A DNA stretch of 64,000 bases, taken from contig NZ_SZPR01000014.1 in the NCBI RefSeq assembly GCF_005280195.1, positions 170,095 to 234,094 of the forward strand, given 5' to 3'. The position numbers were made by a program, and so were the translations under genes. Source of the DNA: Streptomyces galbus (lineage in GTDB: Bacteria; Actinomycetota; Actinomycetes; Streptomycetales; Streptomycetaceae). A model generated the notes under the pieces. That model was given only the letters and a program-made list of their open reading frames with translations. It did no database searches and was not told where the DNA came from. This document shows positions 53,246 to 62,182 of this stretch, in pieces (positions within the stretch are counted from its first letter, which is position 1; the number at the start of each line of letters is the position of its first letter).

Positions 53246-53812
53246 GTGCCCACGAACATCCTCATCGTCACCGGCGACGCAGCGGAGTCCCTGGAGGTCC
53301 TCTACCCCTACCAGCGCCTGCGCGAAGAGGGCTACGAGGTCCACATCGCCGCCCCCACCCGCAAGAAGCTCCGGTTCGTCGTCCACGACTTCGAGGACGG
53401 CTTCGACACCTACACCGAGAAGCCCGGCTACACCTGGCCCGCCGACCTGGCCTTCTCCGAGGTCGACCCCGGCCGCTACGCCGCCGTCGTCGTCCCCGGC
53501 GGCCGGGCCCCCGAGTACCTGCGCAACGACCCGGAGCTGCGCAAGATCCTCAAGTCGTTCTTCGACGCCGACAAGCCGGTCGCCCAGATCTGCCACGGCC
53601 CGCTGCTGACCGCCGCCGTGGACGCCCTCAGCGGCCGCCGCGTCACGGCCTACCCGGCGCTGGAGATCGACATGCAGACCGCCGGCGCGACCTTCCAGGA
53701 CACCGAGGCGGTGGTGGACGGCGGCCTGGTGTCGTCCCGCGCCTGGCCGGACCACCCGGCCTGGATGCGCGAGTTCCTGACCGTCCTGCGCGCCAAGGCC
53801 CCGGTCACCTGA
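53246..53812 (+). CDS. DJ-1/PfpI family protein
   Basis: The 188-residue class I glutamine-amidotransferase-like protein has the nucleophile-elbow Cys in AQICHGPLL, with the adjacent His, and the conserved PGGRAPEYLR. Family members are deglycase-like, chaperone or protease proteins involved in stress; the exact activity is not predictable. The GTG at 53246 has AGGAGG upstream and gives MPTNILIVTGD. Confidence 0.88.
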   Translation: MPTNILIVTGDAAESLEVLYPYQRLREEGYEVHIAAPTRKKLRFVVHDFEDGFDTYTEKPGYTWPADLAFSEVDPGRYAAVVVPGGRAPEYLRNDPELRKILKSFFDADKPVAQICHGPLLTAAVDALSGRRVTAYPALEIDMQTAGATFQDTEAVVDGGLVSSRAWPDHPAWMREFLTVLRAKAPVT

Positions 53813-53883
53813 GGCCGGGGGGCGGGGGTCTGAGGCCAGGAGTCGAAGTCGGGAGTCCGGGGCCGGAGGTCAGGGCACAGGGG

Positions 53884-54549
53884 TCACGCGGCGAGGTCCT
53901 CCGCCACCTGCACGGCCTCCGCCAGGCTGTCCACCACCGGCACCCCCACCGCCTCCAGGCTGGCCCGGCCGTGCGAACCCCCGGTGTACAGCACCGCCCG
54001 CGCCCCCACGTGCAGCGCGGCCACCGCGTCGTCCGCGGCGTCGCCGATCACCACGGTCCGCCCCGGGTCCACCGCCGCGAGGGCCCGGAGGTGGCGCACC
54101 ATGTGCTCCGCCTTGCTGCCCCCGGAGGGCCCGACCCGCCCGTCGACCCGCAGGAAGTGCGGCTCTATGCCGAACCCGCGCACCAGCGGCACCAGGTCGT
54201 CGTGCCCGTACATGCTCAGCAGCGACTGGCTGCGCCCCGCCGACAGCCACCCGGCGAGCAGCTCCGCCGCGCCCTCGGTCAGCGCGCAGGTCGCCCGCCG
54301 CTCGGCGTAGTACCGGTGGAAGACCGCGTCCATGACCTCCCACTCGGCGTCCGTGGGCAGCCTCCCCATCAGCCGCTCGTAGAACTTCGGCACCGGCACG
54401 CAGTACAGCGCCCGGTACCGCTCCAGCGTGATCGGCTCCAGCCCCAGCTCCGCGAAGGCCGCGTTCGTCGCCCCGATGATCGCCTCGTTGTCGTGGAACA
54501 GCGTGCCGTTCCAGTCCCAGACGATGTGCGCCCCAGTCTGCATCCCCAT
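53884..54549 (-). CDS. HAD-superfamily phosphatase
   Basis: The 221-residue protein has HAD motif I DWNGTLFHD (DxNGT variant, with the second Asp of DxD replaced by Asn), motif III Lys in SGGSKAEHM, and motif IV VVIGDAADDAVAA. A cap domain lies between motifs I and II. The substrate is probably a small phosphorylated metabolite. The Asn in motif I could affect phosphatase activity, but DxN variants occur in related families. Start chosen at ATG 54549; GTG 54573 and ATG 54543 are alternatives. Confidence 0.82.
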   Translation of the reverse strand: MGMQTGAHIVWDWNGTLFHDNEAIIGATNAAFAELGLEPITLERYRALYCVPVPKFYERLMGRLPTDAEWEVMDAVFHRYYAERRATCALTEGAAELLAGWLSAGRSQSLLSMYGHDDLVPLVRGFGIEPHFLRVDGRVGPSGGSKAEHMVRHLRALAAVDPGRTVVIGDAADDAVAALHVGARAVLYTGGSHGRASLEAVGVPVVDSLAEAVQVAEDLAA

Positions 54550-54597
54550 GTCCGCAAACGTACCCGCCCCCACCGACAGCCGGGAGGTGGCGGACGC

Positions 54598-55113
54598 TCA
54601 GCCGCCCGACCCCACCAGGTTCGCGATCTCCTGCGTGGCGAACCACAGCAGCTCGTGGTCCTCGGCCCCGTCCACCACGAACTGCGCGTCGTCGTCGCCG
54701 CCGTCCGCGGCCGGCAGGGCGTCCGCCGCGGCGGCCACGTCCCCCTCCGCGTCCGCCGCGTCGACGTGCACGGACGCCGCCTTGGCCAGCGCCACGGCCC
54801 CGGCGACCCGCACCTCGCCCAGCGCGGCCGGGTCGAGGCCGCGGTCCGGGTCGGACGCCGCCGCCCCGTCCGGCACGTCGACGGCGACCACGACGCGCCG
54901 CCGCGGTGCCCCCGGGTCCGCCGCGAGCAGCCGCAGCGAGGCCAGCGCGGCCCGGCTGAGCGCCGCGTACTCCAGCTCCTCGATGTCGTCGGAGAGGTAC
55001 CACTCGCGCAGCCCCGGCGTGACGGCGTACGCGACGAGCGGCCCGGACCCCAGCTGCCCCGTCCTGTGCGCCTCGGCGAGCCCGGGGAGGGTCAGGGGGA
55101 CGTACACGCGCAT
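54598..55113 (-). CDS. Conserved actinobacterial protein of unknown function
   Basis: The 171-residue protein begins MRVYVPLTLPGLAEAHRTGQ and has the conserved-looking motifs VTPGLREWYLSDDIEELEYAAL and HELLWFATQEI near the C-terminus. The middle is acidic and Ala-rich. It lies 48 bases upstream of the HAD gene in the same direction, so the two may be co-transcribed. The family matches a DUF in Streptomyces and mycobacteria, from memory; no function is proposed. Confidence 0.75.
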   Translation of the reverse strand: MRVYVPLTLPGLAEAHRTGQLGSGPLVAYAVTPGLREWYLSDDIEELEYAALSRAALASLRLLAADPGAPRRRVVVAVDVPDGAAASDPDRGLDPAALGEVRVAGAVALAKAASVHVDAADAEGDVAAAADALPAADGGDDDAQFVVDGAEDHELLWFATQEIANLVGSGG

Positions 55114-55443
55114 GGCAGCCGCTTTCGTGGGTCGGGGGCTCTCGGACGGCCTCCAGAATACGTGCGGCCGCCGTGCGGGCGTCCCCTTTCGGGTCTGGCC
55201 CCGCGCCTCGGCGGGCGTCCACCCGGCGCCCGCCGTTCACCCGGCCCGCCCGCTCCCTCATGGGCCGGAGCACGCTCCTCGTCACTCTGATAGGTGAACT
55301 TCCCCGGGCCTCCGCCACGACGGCACCCTTGCTTGCCCTCCCCCTCGCCGACCCCGTACAAGATCGACCACCGCGTCCAGTTACCGACCGGTACCGACCG
55401 GATTGCGCCGAGTTCCCCTCGCGCACCAGATCACGGGGATCAC
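55114..55443. other. Divergent intergenic region upstream of the Rv3235-like gene
   Basis: No gene is supported in these 330 bases. A direct repeat ACCGACCGG occurs twice in tandem at about 55383-55401. A promoter candidate for the plus-strand gene is TTGCCC (55333-55338) and TACAAG (55357-55362), 18 bases apart. The Rv3235-like frame stays open upstream, so an earlier start cannot be fully excluded. Confidence 0.45.
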
Positions 55444-56055
55444 ATGAACAAGGTCATGACCAGGAGCCAGCGCCGCCCCGCACCGCGGGCCGCCACCCGC
55501 CCGCCGGGCCGCCGCGACTCCGGCCGCCCCGGCGGCGCCCCGCCGCGCACACCCAGCGGCGGCACCGCCCGTACGACCGCCGCCGGGGACCGCCCGCCGG
55601 CCGGCCCCGGCGCCGCCCACCGCACCCGCCCCGCCGACAACCGCCCCACCACCCCGTCCGGCACCCCCACAAGGGCCGCCGGGGCCGCCCCGGCGGGACG
55701 AGGGGCGCCGCCGCAGCCCACCACCACCGACGTCTTCGCCGAGCGCCTGCTCGCCGTCCTCAGCGGCCGGCAGCCCGTGCACGCCATGCTCCGGCACACC
55801 CTCGGCCGCGCCTACGACGACCTGGTCCGCCTCGCCGAGCACGGCCCCCTACGCACCCCGCACGGCACCCGCCCCGTCGTCCGCGACATCGGCCACTACG
55901 AGGTCCGCCCCGGCGCCGTCGAGGTCTTCGCCCGCATCCGCGCCGGCGACCGGCTGCGCGCCATGGCCTTCCGCCTGGAACGCGGCACCGACCACCGCTG
56001 GCGCTGCACGGCCGTCGAACTCGGCGGCCCCCGCCCCCACCCCGAGGACGACTGA
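55444..56055 (+). CDS. Rv3235-family protein
   Basis: The 203-residue protein has a Pro/Arg/Thr-rich disordered N-terminus of about 95 residues and a conserved C-terminal domain of about 100 residues (FAERLLAVLSGRQPVHAMLRH, VEVFARIRAGDRLRAMAFRLE, WRCTAVELG). Mycobacterial Rv3235 also lies beside secA, supporting the assignment. Its role is unknown; the position hints at a link to secretion or cell-envelope processes. The ATG at 55444 has GGGG upstream; ATG 55456 is an alternative. Confidence 0.78.
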   Translation: MNKVMTRSQRRPAPRAATRPPGRRDSGRPGGAPPRTPSGGTARTTAAGDRPPAGPGAAHRTRPADNRPTTPSGTPTRAAGAAPAGRGAPPQPTTTDVFAERLLAVLSGRQPVHAMLRHTLGRAYDDLVRLAEHGPLRTPHGTRPVVRDIGHYEVRPGAVEVFARIRAGDRLRAMAFRLERGTDHRWRCTAVELGGPRPHPEDD

Positions 56056-56096
56056 CCGGGCCGCCCGCGCGCACCCGCCGGCCGGCACGCACGCGA

Positions 56097-56128
56097 AGGG
56101 CCGGCCACCCCCAGGGGTGACCGGCCCT
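56097..56128. terminator. Bidirectional terminator between the Rv3235-like gene and secA
   Basis: AGGGCCGG (56097-56104) pairs with CCGGCCCT (56121-56128). Further inner pairing is possible. It lies about 30 bases from the secA stop between convergent genes. Confidence 0.7.
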
Positions 56129-56157
56129 CACACGCTCGCGACGACTGCCCGGCGCGG

Positions 56158-58974
56158 CTACTTCTTGCGGCGGCGGCCGCCCCGCGCCTGCTTGCGGCGC
56201 TCCGCGCGGGTCAGCCCGTCGGCCTCGGAGCGCACCGGCTCGTCGTCACCGGCGAAGTCACCCTCGATGGTGCCGCCCTCGCCGTCCACGGTCGGCGCCG
56301 AGAAGTGCAGGTTGCGCCGCTGCGGCACGTCCAGGCCCTTGGCGCGGATCTCCGGACGCGCACCCGCCTGCGCCGGCACGGAGTCCTGCTTCTCCAGGTC
56401 GGCCACCGGCTGGGCGTCCTCGACCGGGACCTCCTCGACCTGCTGCTCGACCTGGACCTCCAGGTTGAACAGGTAGCCGACGGACTCCTCCTTGATGCCG
56501 TCCATCATGGCCTGGAACATGTCGAAGCCCTCGCGCTGGTACTCCACCAGCGGGTCCTTCTGCGCCATCGCGCGCAGACCGATGCCCTCCTGGAGGTAGT
56601 CCATCTCGTAGAGGTGCTCGCGCCACTTGCGGTCCAGGACCGACAGCACGACCCGGCGCTCCAGCTCGCGCATGATCTCCGAGCCGAGCTGCGCCTCACG
56701 CGCCTCGTACTGCTGGGTGATGTCGTCCTTGATGGACTCGGCGATGAACTCGGCCGTCAGACCCGCCCGGTCACCGGCCGCCTCCTCCAGCTCCTCGATG
56801 GTGACCTTCACCGGGTAGAGCTGCTTGAACGCACCCCACAGCCGGTCCAGGTCCCAGTCCTCGGGGAAGCCCTCGGAGGTCTCGGCCTGCACGTACGCGT
56901 CGATCGTGTCGTCCATGAAGTGCTGGATCTGCTCCTGCAGGTCCTCGCCCTCCAGGACGCGGCGCCGCTCGCCGTAGATGACCTCGCGCTGCCGGTTGAG
57001 CACCTCGTCGTACTTCAGGACGTTCTTGCGGGTCTCGAAGTTCTGCTGCTCGACCTGCGACTGCGCGGACGCGATCGCGCGCGTCACCATCTTGTTCTCG
57101 ATCGGCACGTCGTCCGGGACGTTCGCCATCGACATCACGCGCTCGACCATCTGCGCCTTGAACAGCCGCATCAGGTCGTCGCCCAGCGACAGGTAGAAGC
57201 GGGACTCGCCCGGGTCGCCCTGACGGCCGGAACGACCGCGGAGCTGGTTGTCGATACGGCGCGACTCGTGCCGCTCGGTGCCCAGCACGTACAGCCCGCC
57301 GAACGACTCGACCTCGTCCTTCTCCGCCTTGACGGCCTGCTCGGCCCGCTCCAGGGCGGCGGGCAGCGCCGCGGCCCACTCCTCGATGTGCTCCTCCGGG
57401 TCCAGGCCGCGCTGGCGCAGCTCCGCCTCCGCGAGGTCCTCGGGGTTGCCGCCGAGCTTGATGTCCGTACCACGGCCGGCCATGTTCGTCGCCACCGTCA
57501 CGGCGCCCTTGCGGCCCGCCTGCGCGACGATCTGCGCCTCGCGCTCGTGGTGCTTGGCGTTCAGCACCTCGTGCTGGATGCCGCGCTTGCTGAGCTGCTG
57601 CGAGAGGTACTCCGACTTCTCGACCGACGTCGTGCCGACCAGGATCGGCTGGCCCTTCTCGTGCTTCTCGGCGATGTCGTCGACGACCGCCTCGAACTTG
57701 GCAACCTCGGTCCGGTAGATCAGGTCCGACTGGTCCTTGCGGATCATCGGCTTGTTCGTCGGGATCGGGACCACGCCGAGCTTGTAGATCTGGTGGAACT
57801 CGGCGGCCTCGGTCATCGCCGTACCGGTCATGCCGGACAGCTTCTTGTAGAGGCGGAAGAAGTTCTGCAGGGTGATCGTGGCGAGCGTCTGGTTCTCGTC
57901 CTTGATGTCCACCCCTTCCTTCGCCTCGATCGCCTGGTGCATGCCCTCGTTGTAGCGGCGGCCGGCGAGGATACGGCCGGTGTGCTCGTCGACGATCATG
58001 ACCTCGCCGTCGATGACGACGTAGTCCTTGTCCTTCTTGAAGAGCTCCTTCGCCTTGATGGCGTTGTTCAGGTAGCCCACCAGCGGCGTGTTGACCGACT
58101 CGTAGAGGTTGTCGATGCCCAGCCAGTCCTCGACCTTGCTGACACCGGACTCGTGGATGGCGACCGTGCGCTTCTTCTCGTCGACCTCGTAGTCGCCGGT
58201 CTCCTCGATGCCCTTGAGCGGGTTGCCCGCCTCACCGCGCTTGAGCCGCGTCACCAGCTTGGCGAAGTCGCCGTACCACTTCGTGGCCTGGTCCGCCGGA
58301 CCCGAGATGATCAGCGGCGTGCGCGCCTCGTCGATGAGGATGGAGTCCACCTCGTCGACGATCGCGAAGTTGTGGCCGCGCTGCACGAGTTCGTCCTTCG
58401 CCCACGCCATGTTGTCGCGCAGGTAGTCGAAACCGAACTCGTTGTTCGTGCCGTACGTGATGTCGCACGCGTACTGCTCGCGGCGCTGCGCCGGAGTCAT
58501 GTTGGCGAGGATGCAGCCGACGCTCAGACCCAGGAACTTGTGGACGCGGCCCATCATCTCCGAGTCGCGCTCGGCCAGGTAGTCGTTCACCGTGATGAGG
58601 TGGACGCCGTCACCCGACAGCGCGTTCAGGTACGCGGGCAGCGTGCCGACGAGGGTCTTGCCCTCACCGGTCTTCATCTCGGCCACGTAGCCGAGGTGCA
58701 GCGCGGCGCCGCCCATCAGCTGCACGTCGTAGTGCCGCTGGCCGAGGACGCGCTTGGCCGCCTCGCGCACCGTGGCGAACGCCTCGGGCAGCAGGTCGTC
58801 CAGGCTCTCCCCGTCGGCGTACCGCTGCTTGTACTCATCGGTGAGGGCCCGCAGCTCGGCGTCGGAGAGGTCGACGAAGTCCTCTTCGATGGAGTTGACC
58901 TGGTCCGCGATGCGGTGCAGCTTGCGCAGGATCTTGCCTTCGCCTGCACGCATGATCTTCGAGAGGACGGACAC
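56158..58974 (-). CDS. secA: Protein translocase ATPase SecA
   Basis: The 938-residue motor drives preproteins through SecYEG. Motifs: Walker A EMKTGEGKTLVGTLPAYL, Walker B VDEVDSILIDEARTPLI, helicase motif VATNMAGRGTDIKLGGN, and the arginine-finger region QLRGRSGRQGDPG. The C-terminus is a basic tail (RKQARGGRRRKK) without the Cys-rich zinc/SecB-binding motif found in many SecA proteins, consistent with organisms lacking SecB. The GTG at 58974 (VSVLSKIMRAGEGK) has GGAG upstream; upstream in-frame extension is not conserved SecA sequence. Confidence 0.96.
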   Translation of the reverse strand: MSVLSKIMRAGEGKILRKLHRIADQVNSIEEDFVDLSDAELRALTDEYKQRYADGESLDDLLPEAFATVREAAKRVLGQRHYDVQLMGGAALHLGYVAEMKTGEGKTLVGTLPAYLNALSGDGVHLITVNDYLAERDSEMMGRVHKFLGLSVGCILANMTPAQRREQYACDITYGTNNEFGFDYLRDNMAWAKDELVQRGHNFAIVDEVDSILIDEARTPLIISGPADQATKWYGDFAKLVTRLKRGEAGNPLKGIEETGDYEVDEKKRTVAIHESGVSKVEDWLGIDNLYESVNTPLVGYLNNAIKAKELFKKDKDYVVIDGEVMIVDEHTGRILAGRRYNEGMHQAIEAKEGVDIKDENQTLATITLQNFFRLYKKLSGMTGTAMTEAAEFHQIYKLGVVPIPTNKPMIRKDQSDLIYRTEVAKFEAVVDDIAEKHEKGQPILVGTTSVEKSEYLSQQLSKRGIQHEVLNAKHHEREAQIVAQAGRKGAVTVATNMAGRGTDIKLGGNPEDLAEAELRQRGLDPEEHIEEWAAALPAALERAEQAVKAEKDEVESFGGLYVLGTERHESRRIDNQLRGRSGRQGDPGESRFYLSLGDDLMRLFKAQMVERVMSMANVPDDVPIENKMVTRAIASAQSQVEQQNFETRKNVLKYDEVLNRQREVIYGERRRVLEGEDLQEQIQHFMDDTIDAYVQAETSEGFPEDWDLDRLWGAFKQLYPVKVTIEELEEAAGDRAGLTAEFIAESIKDDITQQYEAREAQLGSEIMRELERRVVLSVLDRKWREHLYEMDYLQEGIGLRAMAQKDPLVEYQREGFDMFQAMMDGIKEESVGYLFNLEVQVEQQVEEVPVEDAQPVADLEKQDSVPAQAGARPEIRAKGLDVPQRRNLHFSAPTVDGEGGTIEGDFAGDDEPVRSEADGLTRAERRKQARGGRRRKK

Positions 58975-59252
58975 GGGGGTTGGTCTCCTTGCCGGTCGGG
59001 CCTGGGACGGTCGGGTGGTGACTGACTGAGCAACGGCCATCGTATGCGAGGACCCCGCCACGCCGGGAGGCCTGCCGTGCCGAGGACCGCACACGGATGC
59101 GCGCCCGCTGATCGGATCTCCTTCACCCAGGACAACGGCCGGGCCCCCCGGATGGTGCCGCCCCCGCCAAACGAATGTGCGCGAATCGTGATCACTCCCT
59201 CACCCCTAGTAAGGGGATGACGCGCCGACGCCCCGCCCCCCACAATCACCCG

Positions 59253-59831
59253 ATGGACCCCGTCACCCTCACCTCGGACCGCCTCGTCCTCAGCCCGCTC
59301 ACCCCCCGGGACACCGACGCGGTGTACACGGCGGCCCAGGACCCGGACATCCAGCGCTGGACGGCGATCCCCTCCCCCTACCTCCCCGAGCACGCGCGTG
59401 CCTTCACCGAGCAACTGGTCCCCGACGGCTGGGCCCGCGACACGATGTTCACCTTCGGCGTCTTCCTGCCCGACCGCACCCTCACCGGCGCCCTCAGCCT
59501 CACCCGGCGCGCCCCCGGCACCGCCGAGGTCGGCTTCTGGACGGACAAGGAGCACCGCGGCCGCGGCTACACCACCGAGGCCACCCTCACCGCCGCCCGC
59601 TGGGCCTTCACCGACCTCGCCGCCGACCGCGTCGAATGGCGCGCCGAGGTCGGCAACACCGCCTCGCGCGCCGTCGCCCGGCGCGCCGGCTTCACCCTCG
59701 AGGGCGTCCTGCGCTCGGCCCTCGACCACCGGGGCACCCGCCGCGACTGCTGGATCGCCTCCCTCCTGCCCACCGACCTCGGCCTGCCGTCCACGACGCC
59801 CTACCTGCCGCACCGGGCCGACCCGGGCTGA
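59253..59831 (+). CDS. GNAT-family N-acetyltransferase (RimJ/RimL-like)
   Basis: The 192-residue acetyltransferase has the family start VTLTSDRLVLSPLTPRDTDA and acetyl-CoA-binding motif A (EVGFWTDKEHRGRGYTTEA). The C-terminal segment ARRAGFTLEGVLRSALDHRG is typical of RimJ/RimL-like enzymes that modify protein N-termini or antibiotics. The target is unknown. The ATG at 59253 has no ribosome site and could be translated from a leaderless or short-leader message; ATG 59217 is an alternative. Confidence 0.85.
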   Translation: MDPVTLTSDRLVLSPLTPRDTDAVYTAAQDPDIQRWTAIPSPYLPEHARAFTEQLVPDGWARDTMFTFGVFLPDRTLTGALSLTRRAPGTAEVGFWTDKEHRGRGYTTEATLTAARWAFTDLAADRVEWRAEVGNTASRAVARRAGFTLEGVLRSALDHRGTRRDCWIASLLPTDLGLPSTTPYLPHRADPG

Positions 59832-59846
59832 GCCGAGCTGGGGGGA

Positions 59847-59886
59847 CCGGCGGCCGACCGAGGGGGGCCGGCGGCCGACCGAGGGG
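59847..59886. repeat. 21-base tandem duplication downstream of the acetyltransferase gene
   Basis: CCGGCGGCCGACCGAGGGG occurs twice with period 21, followed by degenerate GGGGC-rich sequence up to about 59960. Non-coding as far as can be seen. Confidence 0.8.
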
Positions 59887-60018
59887 CACCGGCCGGCAGC
59901 CAGGGGCGCTCGAGGGGGCTGAGGGGCGGGTGGGCTGAGGGGCACGGGGGCATGGAGGGGCACTGAAAAACGCCCAGGTCACTCCGCTATGTCAGTGCCG
60001 CCGCCTATCGTGCGAGCC

Positions 60019-61191
60019 ATGACCACCCCGCGCCCCCAGACCGAGCTCTCCGCGGACGACGCCCGCCGCATCGCCCTCCGCGCCCAGGGCTTCCTCGGCA
60101 GCCCCGACCGCAAGGCCGGCGTCCGCGGCGTCCTCCGCCACCTGGGCGCGGTCCAGCTCGACACCATCTCCGTTCTGGCCCGCTCCCACGAACTCGTGCC
60201 CTACGCCCGCCTCGGCGCCGTCGGCCGCGCCACCGTGGAACAGGCGTACTGGACGGACACCCACGCCTTCGAGTACTGGTCGCACGCCGCGTGCATCCTC
60301 CCCATCGAGGAGTGGCCCCACTTCGCGTTCCGCCGCCGCGCCTACCGCCACCGCCCGCAGTGGCACCACACCCTCCCCGACGGCGTGTACGACCAGGTCA
60401 TCAAGCAGCTGCGCACCGAAGGCCCCCTCACCGCCACCGAACTCGGCGGCGCCAAGCGCACCAGCGAGTGGTGGGACTGGTCCGGCACCAAGGTCGCCGT
60501 GGAACGCGCCCTGATGTACGGCGAGGTCGTCTGCGTCGAACGCCGCGGCTGGAAGCGCGTCTACGACCTCGCCGAGCGCGCCGTCCCCGCCCCCCTGCTG
60601 CACGACGACCTCGACGACACCGAGTGCCTGCGCCGCCTGGTCCGCCTGGCCGGCCAGTCCCTCGGCGTCGGCACCCGCGCCGACATCGCCGACTACCACC
60701 GTCTGAAGGCCGAACAGGTCGACGCCGTGATCGCCGACTCCGGCCTGGTCCCCGTCACCGTGGACGGCTGGGGCAAGCCCGCCTGGGCCGACCCGGCGGC
60801 CCTCGCCACACCGCCGCGCGGCCGCCACCGCACGACCCTGCTGTCGCCGTTCGACTCCCTGATCTGGGAACGCGCCCGAACCGAGCGGATCTTCGGCTTC
60901 ACCCACCGCCTGGAGGCCTACGTCCCCAAGCCCAAGCGCGTCCACGGCTACTTCGCCATGCCGGTGCTGGCCGGCGGCCGGCTCGTGGGACGCGTCGACC
61001 CGGCCCGCGAGGGCAGGACCCTGGTCGCCCGGCAGGTGACCGTGGACCACCGCAAGGCCGTCCCCGCCGTCGCCCAGGCCCTCGTCGAGGCGGCCGGCTG
61101 GGTCGACTGCACGGACGTCCGCGTGGAACGCGTCGACACCCCGGAACTCCGCGAGCCCCTCACCACGGAACTCGCCCGCCTGCTGGCCTGA
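60019..61191 (+). CDS. Winged-helix protein of the AlkZ/YcaQ-like DNA glycosylase family
   Basis: The 390-residue protein belongs to the HTH_42 family, which includes AlkZ (self-resistance glycosylase for azinomycin) and YcaQ (interstrand-crosslink glycosylase). The catalytic QxD motif is present in LGAVQLDTISVLARSHE. Conserved SPFDSLIWERARTERIFGF and YVPKPKRVHGYFAMPVL are typical of the C-terminal part. It likely removes bulky alkylated or crosslinked bases. The ATG at 60019 gives MTTPRPQTELS; an upstream GTG would add 10 residues. Confidence 0.85.
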   Translation: MTTPRPQTELSADDARRIALRAQGFLGSPDRKAGVRGVLRHLGAVQLDTISVLARSHELVPYARLGAVGRATVEQAYWTDTHAFEYWSHAACILPIEEWPHFAFRRRAYRHRPQWHHTLPDGVYDQVIKQLRTEGPLTATELGGAKRTSEWWDWSGTKVAVERALMYGEVVCVERRGWKRVYDLAERAVPAPLLHDDLDDTECLRRLVRLAGQSLGVGTRADIADYHRLKAEQVDAVIADSGLVPVTVDGWGKPAWADPAALATPPRGRHRTTLLSPFDSLIWERARTERIFGFTHRLEAYVPKPKRVHGYFAMPVLAGGRLVGRVDPAREGRTLVARQVTVDHRKAVPAVAQALVEAAGWVDCTDVRVERVDTPELREPLTTELARLLA

Positions 61192-61221
61192 TCCGAAAGA
61201 CGGGCCCGCTCCGCACGAGGC

Positions 61222-61968
61222 TCAGCGGATCTCGAGGATCTTCTCCCGCATCGCGTACACCACGGCCTCCATCCTGGAGTGCAACTGCAGCTTCTCCAGG
61301 ATGTTGCGCACGTGGTTCTTCACGGTGTTCTCGGAGATGAACAACTCCTTGGCGATGTCCCGGTTGTTCATTCCGGTCGCCACCAGCTTCAGCACTTCCA
61401 GCTCACGGTCCGTCAGCCGCGGCGCCGGCACCAGCCGGCGCTCGTCGGTCCGCTGGATCATCGACTTGAACTCGGTGAGCAGTTTCGACGCCATCGACGG
61501 ACTGATCTGCGACTGCCCGTCGGCCACCGCGCGAATCGCGGTCGCCACCTCGTCGGTGGAAATCTCCTTCAGGAGATAACCCGTCGCACCCGCCTTGATC
61601 GCGTCATAGAGATCGGCCTCCTCGTCGCTGATCGTCAACATGATGATCTTCGCGCTGGGAGCCACCTCCTTGATGGAGGTGCACGCCTCGATACCGCCGC
61701 GCTTGGGCATCCGCACGTCCATCAGCACGATGTCGGGCAACAGGTCGGCCGCCTTGTCCACGGCCTCGGCACCGTCCCCCGCCTCACCGACGACCTGGAT
61801 GTCCTCCTCGGCCGCCAGCACGATCTCCAGACCGCGACGGAACAAGGCGTGGTCGTCCACGACGAGAACCCGGATGGGCTCCTTGCGTGGAGTGCCCGCC
61901 TCCGGGCCCATGCCGACGACGCCGTCGCCGGCGCCCCCGTCCCGCATCGGTCCGAAGCTGTCCGCCAT
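61222..61968 (-). CDS. NarL/FixJ-family response regulator (orphan)
   Basis: The 248-residue protein has a receiver domain (IRVLVVDDHALFRRGLEIVL, phospho-Asp in DIVLMDVRMP, Lys in YLLKEIS) after a 28-residue Gly-rich N-terminal extension. A C-terminal LuxR-type helix-turn-helix follows (LTDRELEVLKLVATGMNNRD, SENTVKNHVRNIL). The ATG at 61968 is preceded by GGAGGA. No histidine kinase gene is adjacent, so its partner is elsewhere or it acts without one. Gene order fits S. coelicolor SCO3008. Confidence 0.9.
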   Translation of the reverse strand: MADSFGPMRDGGAGDGVVGMGPEAGTPRKEPIRVLVVDDHALFRRGLEIVLAAEEDIQVVGEAGDGAEAVDKAADLLPDIVLMDVRMPKRGGIEACTSIKEVAPSAKIIMLTISDEEADLYDAIKAGATGYLLKEISTDEVATAIRAVADGQSQISPSMASKLLTEFKSMIQRTDERRLVPAPRLTDRELEVLKLVATGMNNRDIAKELFISENTVKNHVRNILEKLQLHSRMEAVVYAMREKILEIR

Positions 61969-62122
61969 CGTTCCTCCCCCTGAAGGCTGTGGCCGTGGTC
62001 CTGCGCCGTCGCCAACCCAAGGCAGCGACCCACCGGTTGGGCCGCTCGGGCCATGATTCCATGCCCGGACGACAACGCGGCGACGCAGCGGAGCGTGAAG
62101 GGGTCGCACGGCGTCGCACGAG

Positions 62123-62159
62123 GGTGCCCCTGGGGGCGCACACGCGCTCCAGGGGCACC
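62123..62159 (-). terminator. hpf terminator
   Basis: An 11-bp perfect stem (GGTGCCCCTGG / CCAGGGGCACC) with a GC-rich loop that may form a small inner helix, 24 bases after the hpf stop. Confidence 0.75.
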
Positions 62160-62182
62160 GGCCGGGCCGTCGACGGCGCGGG

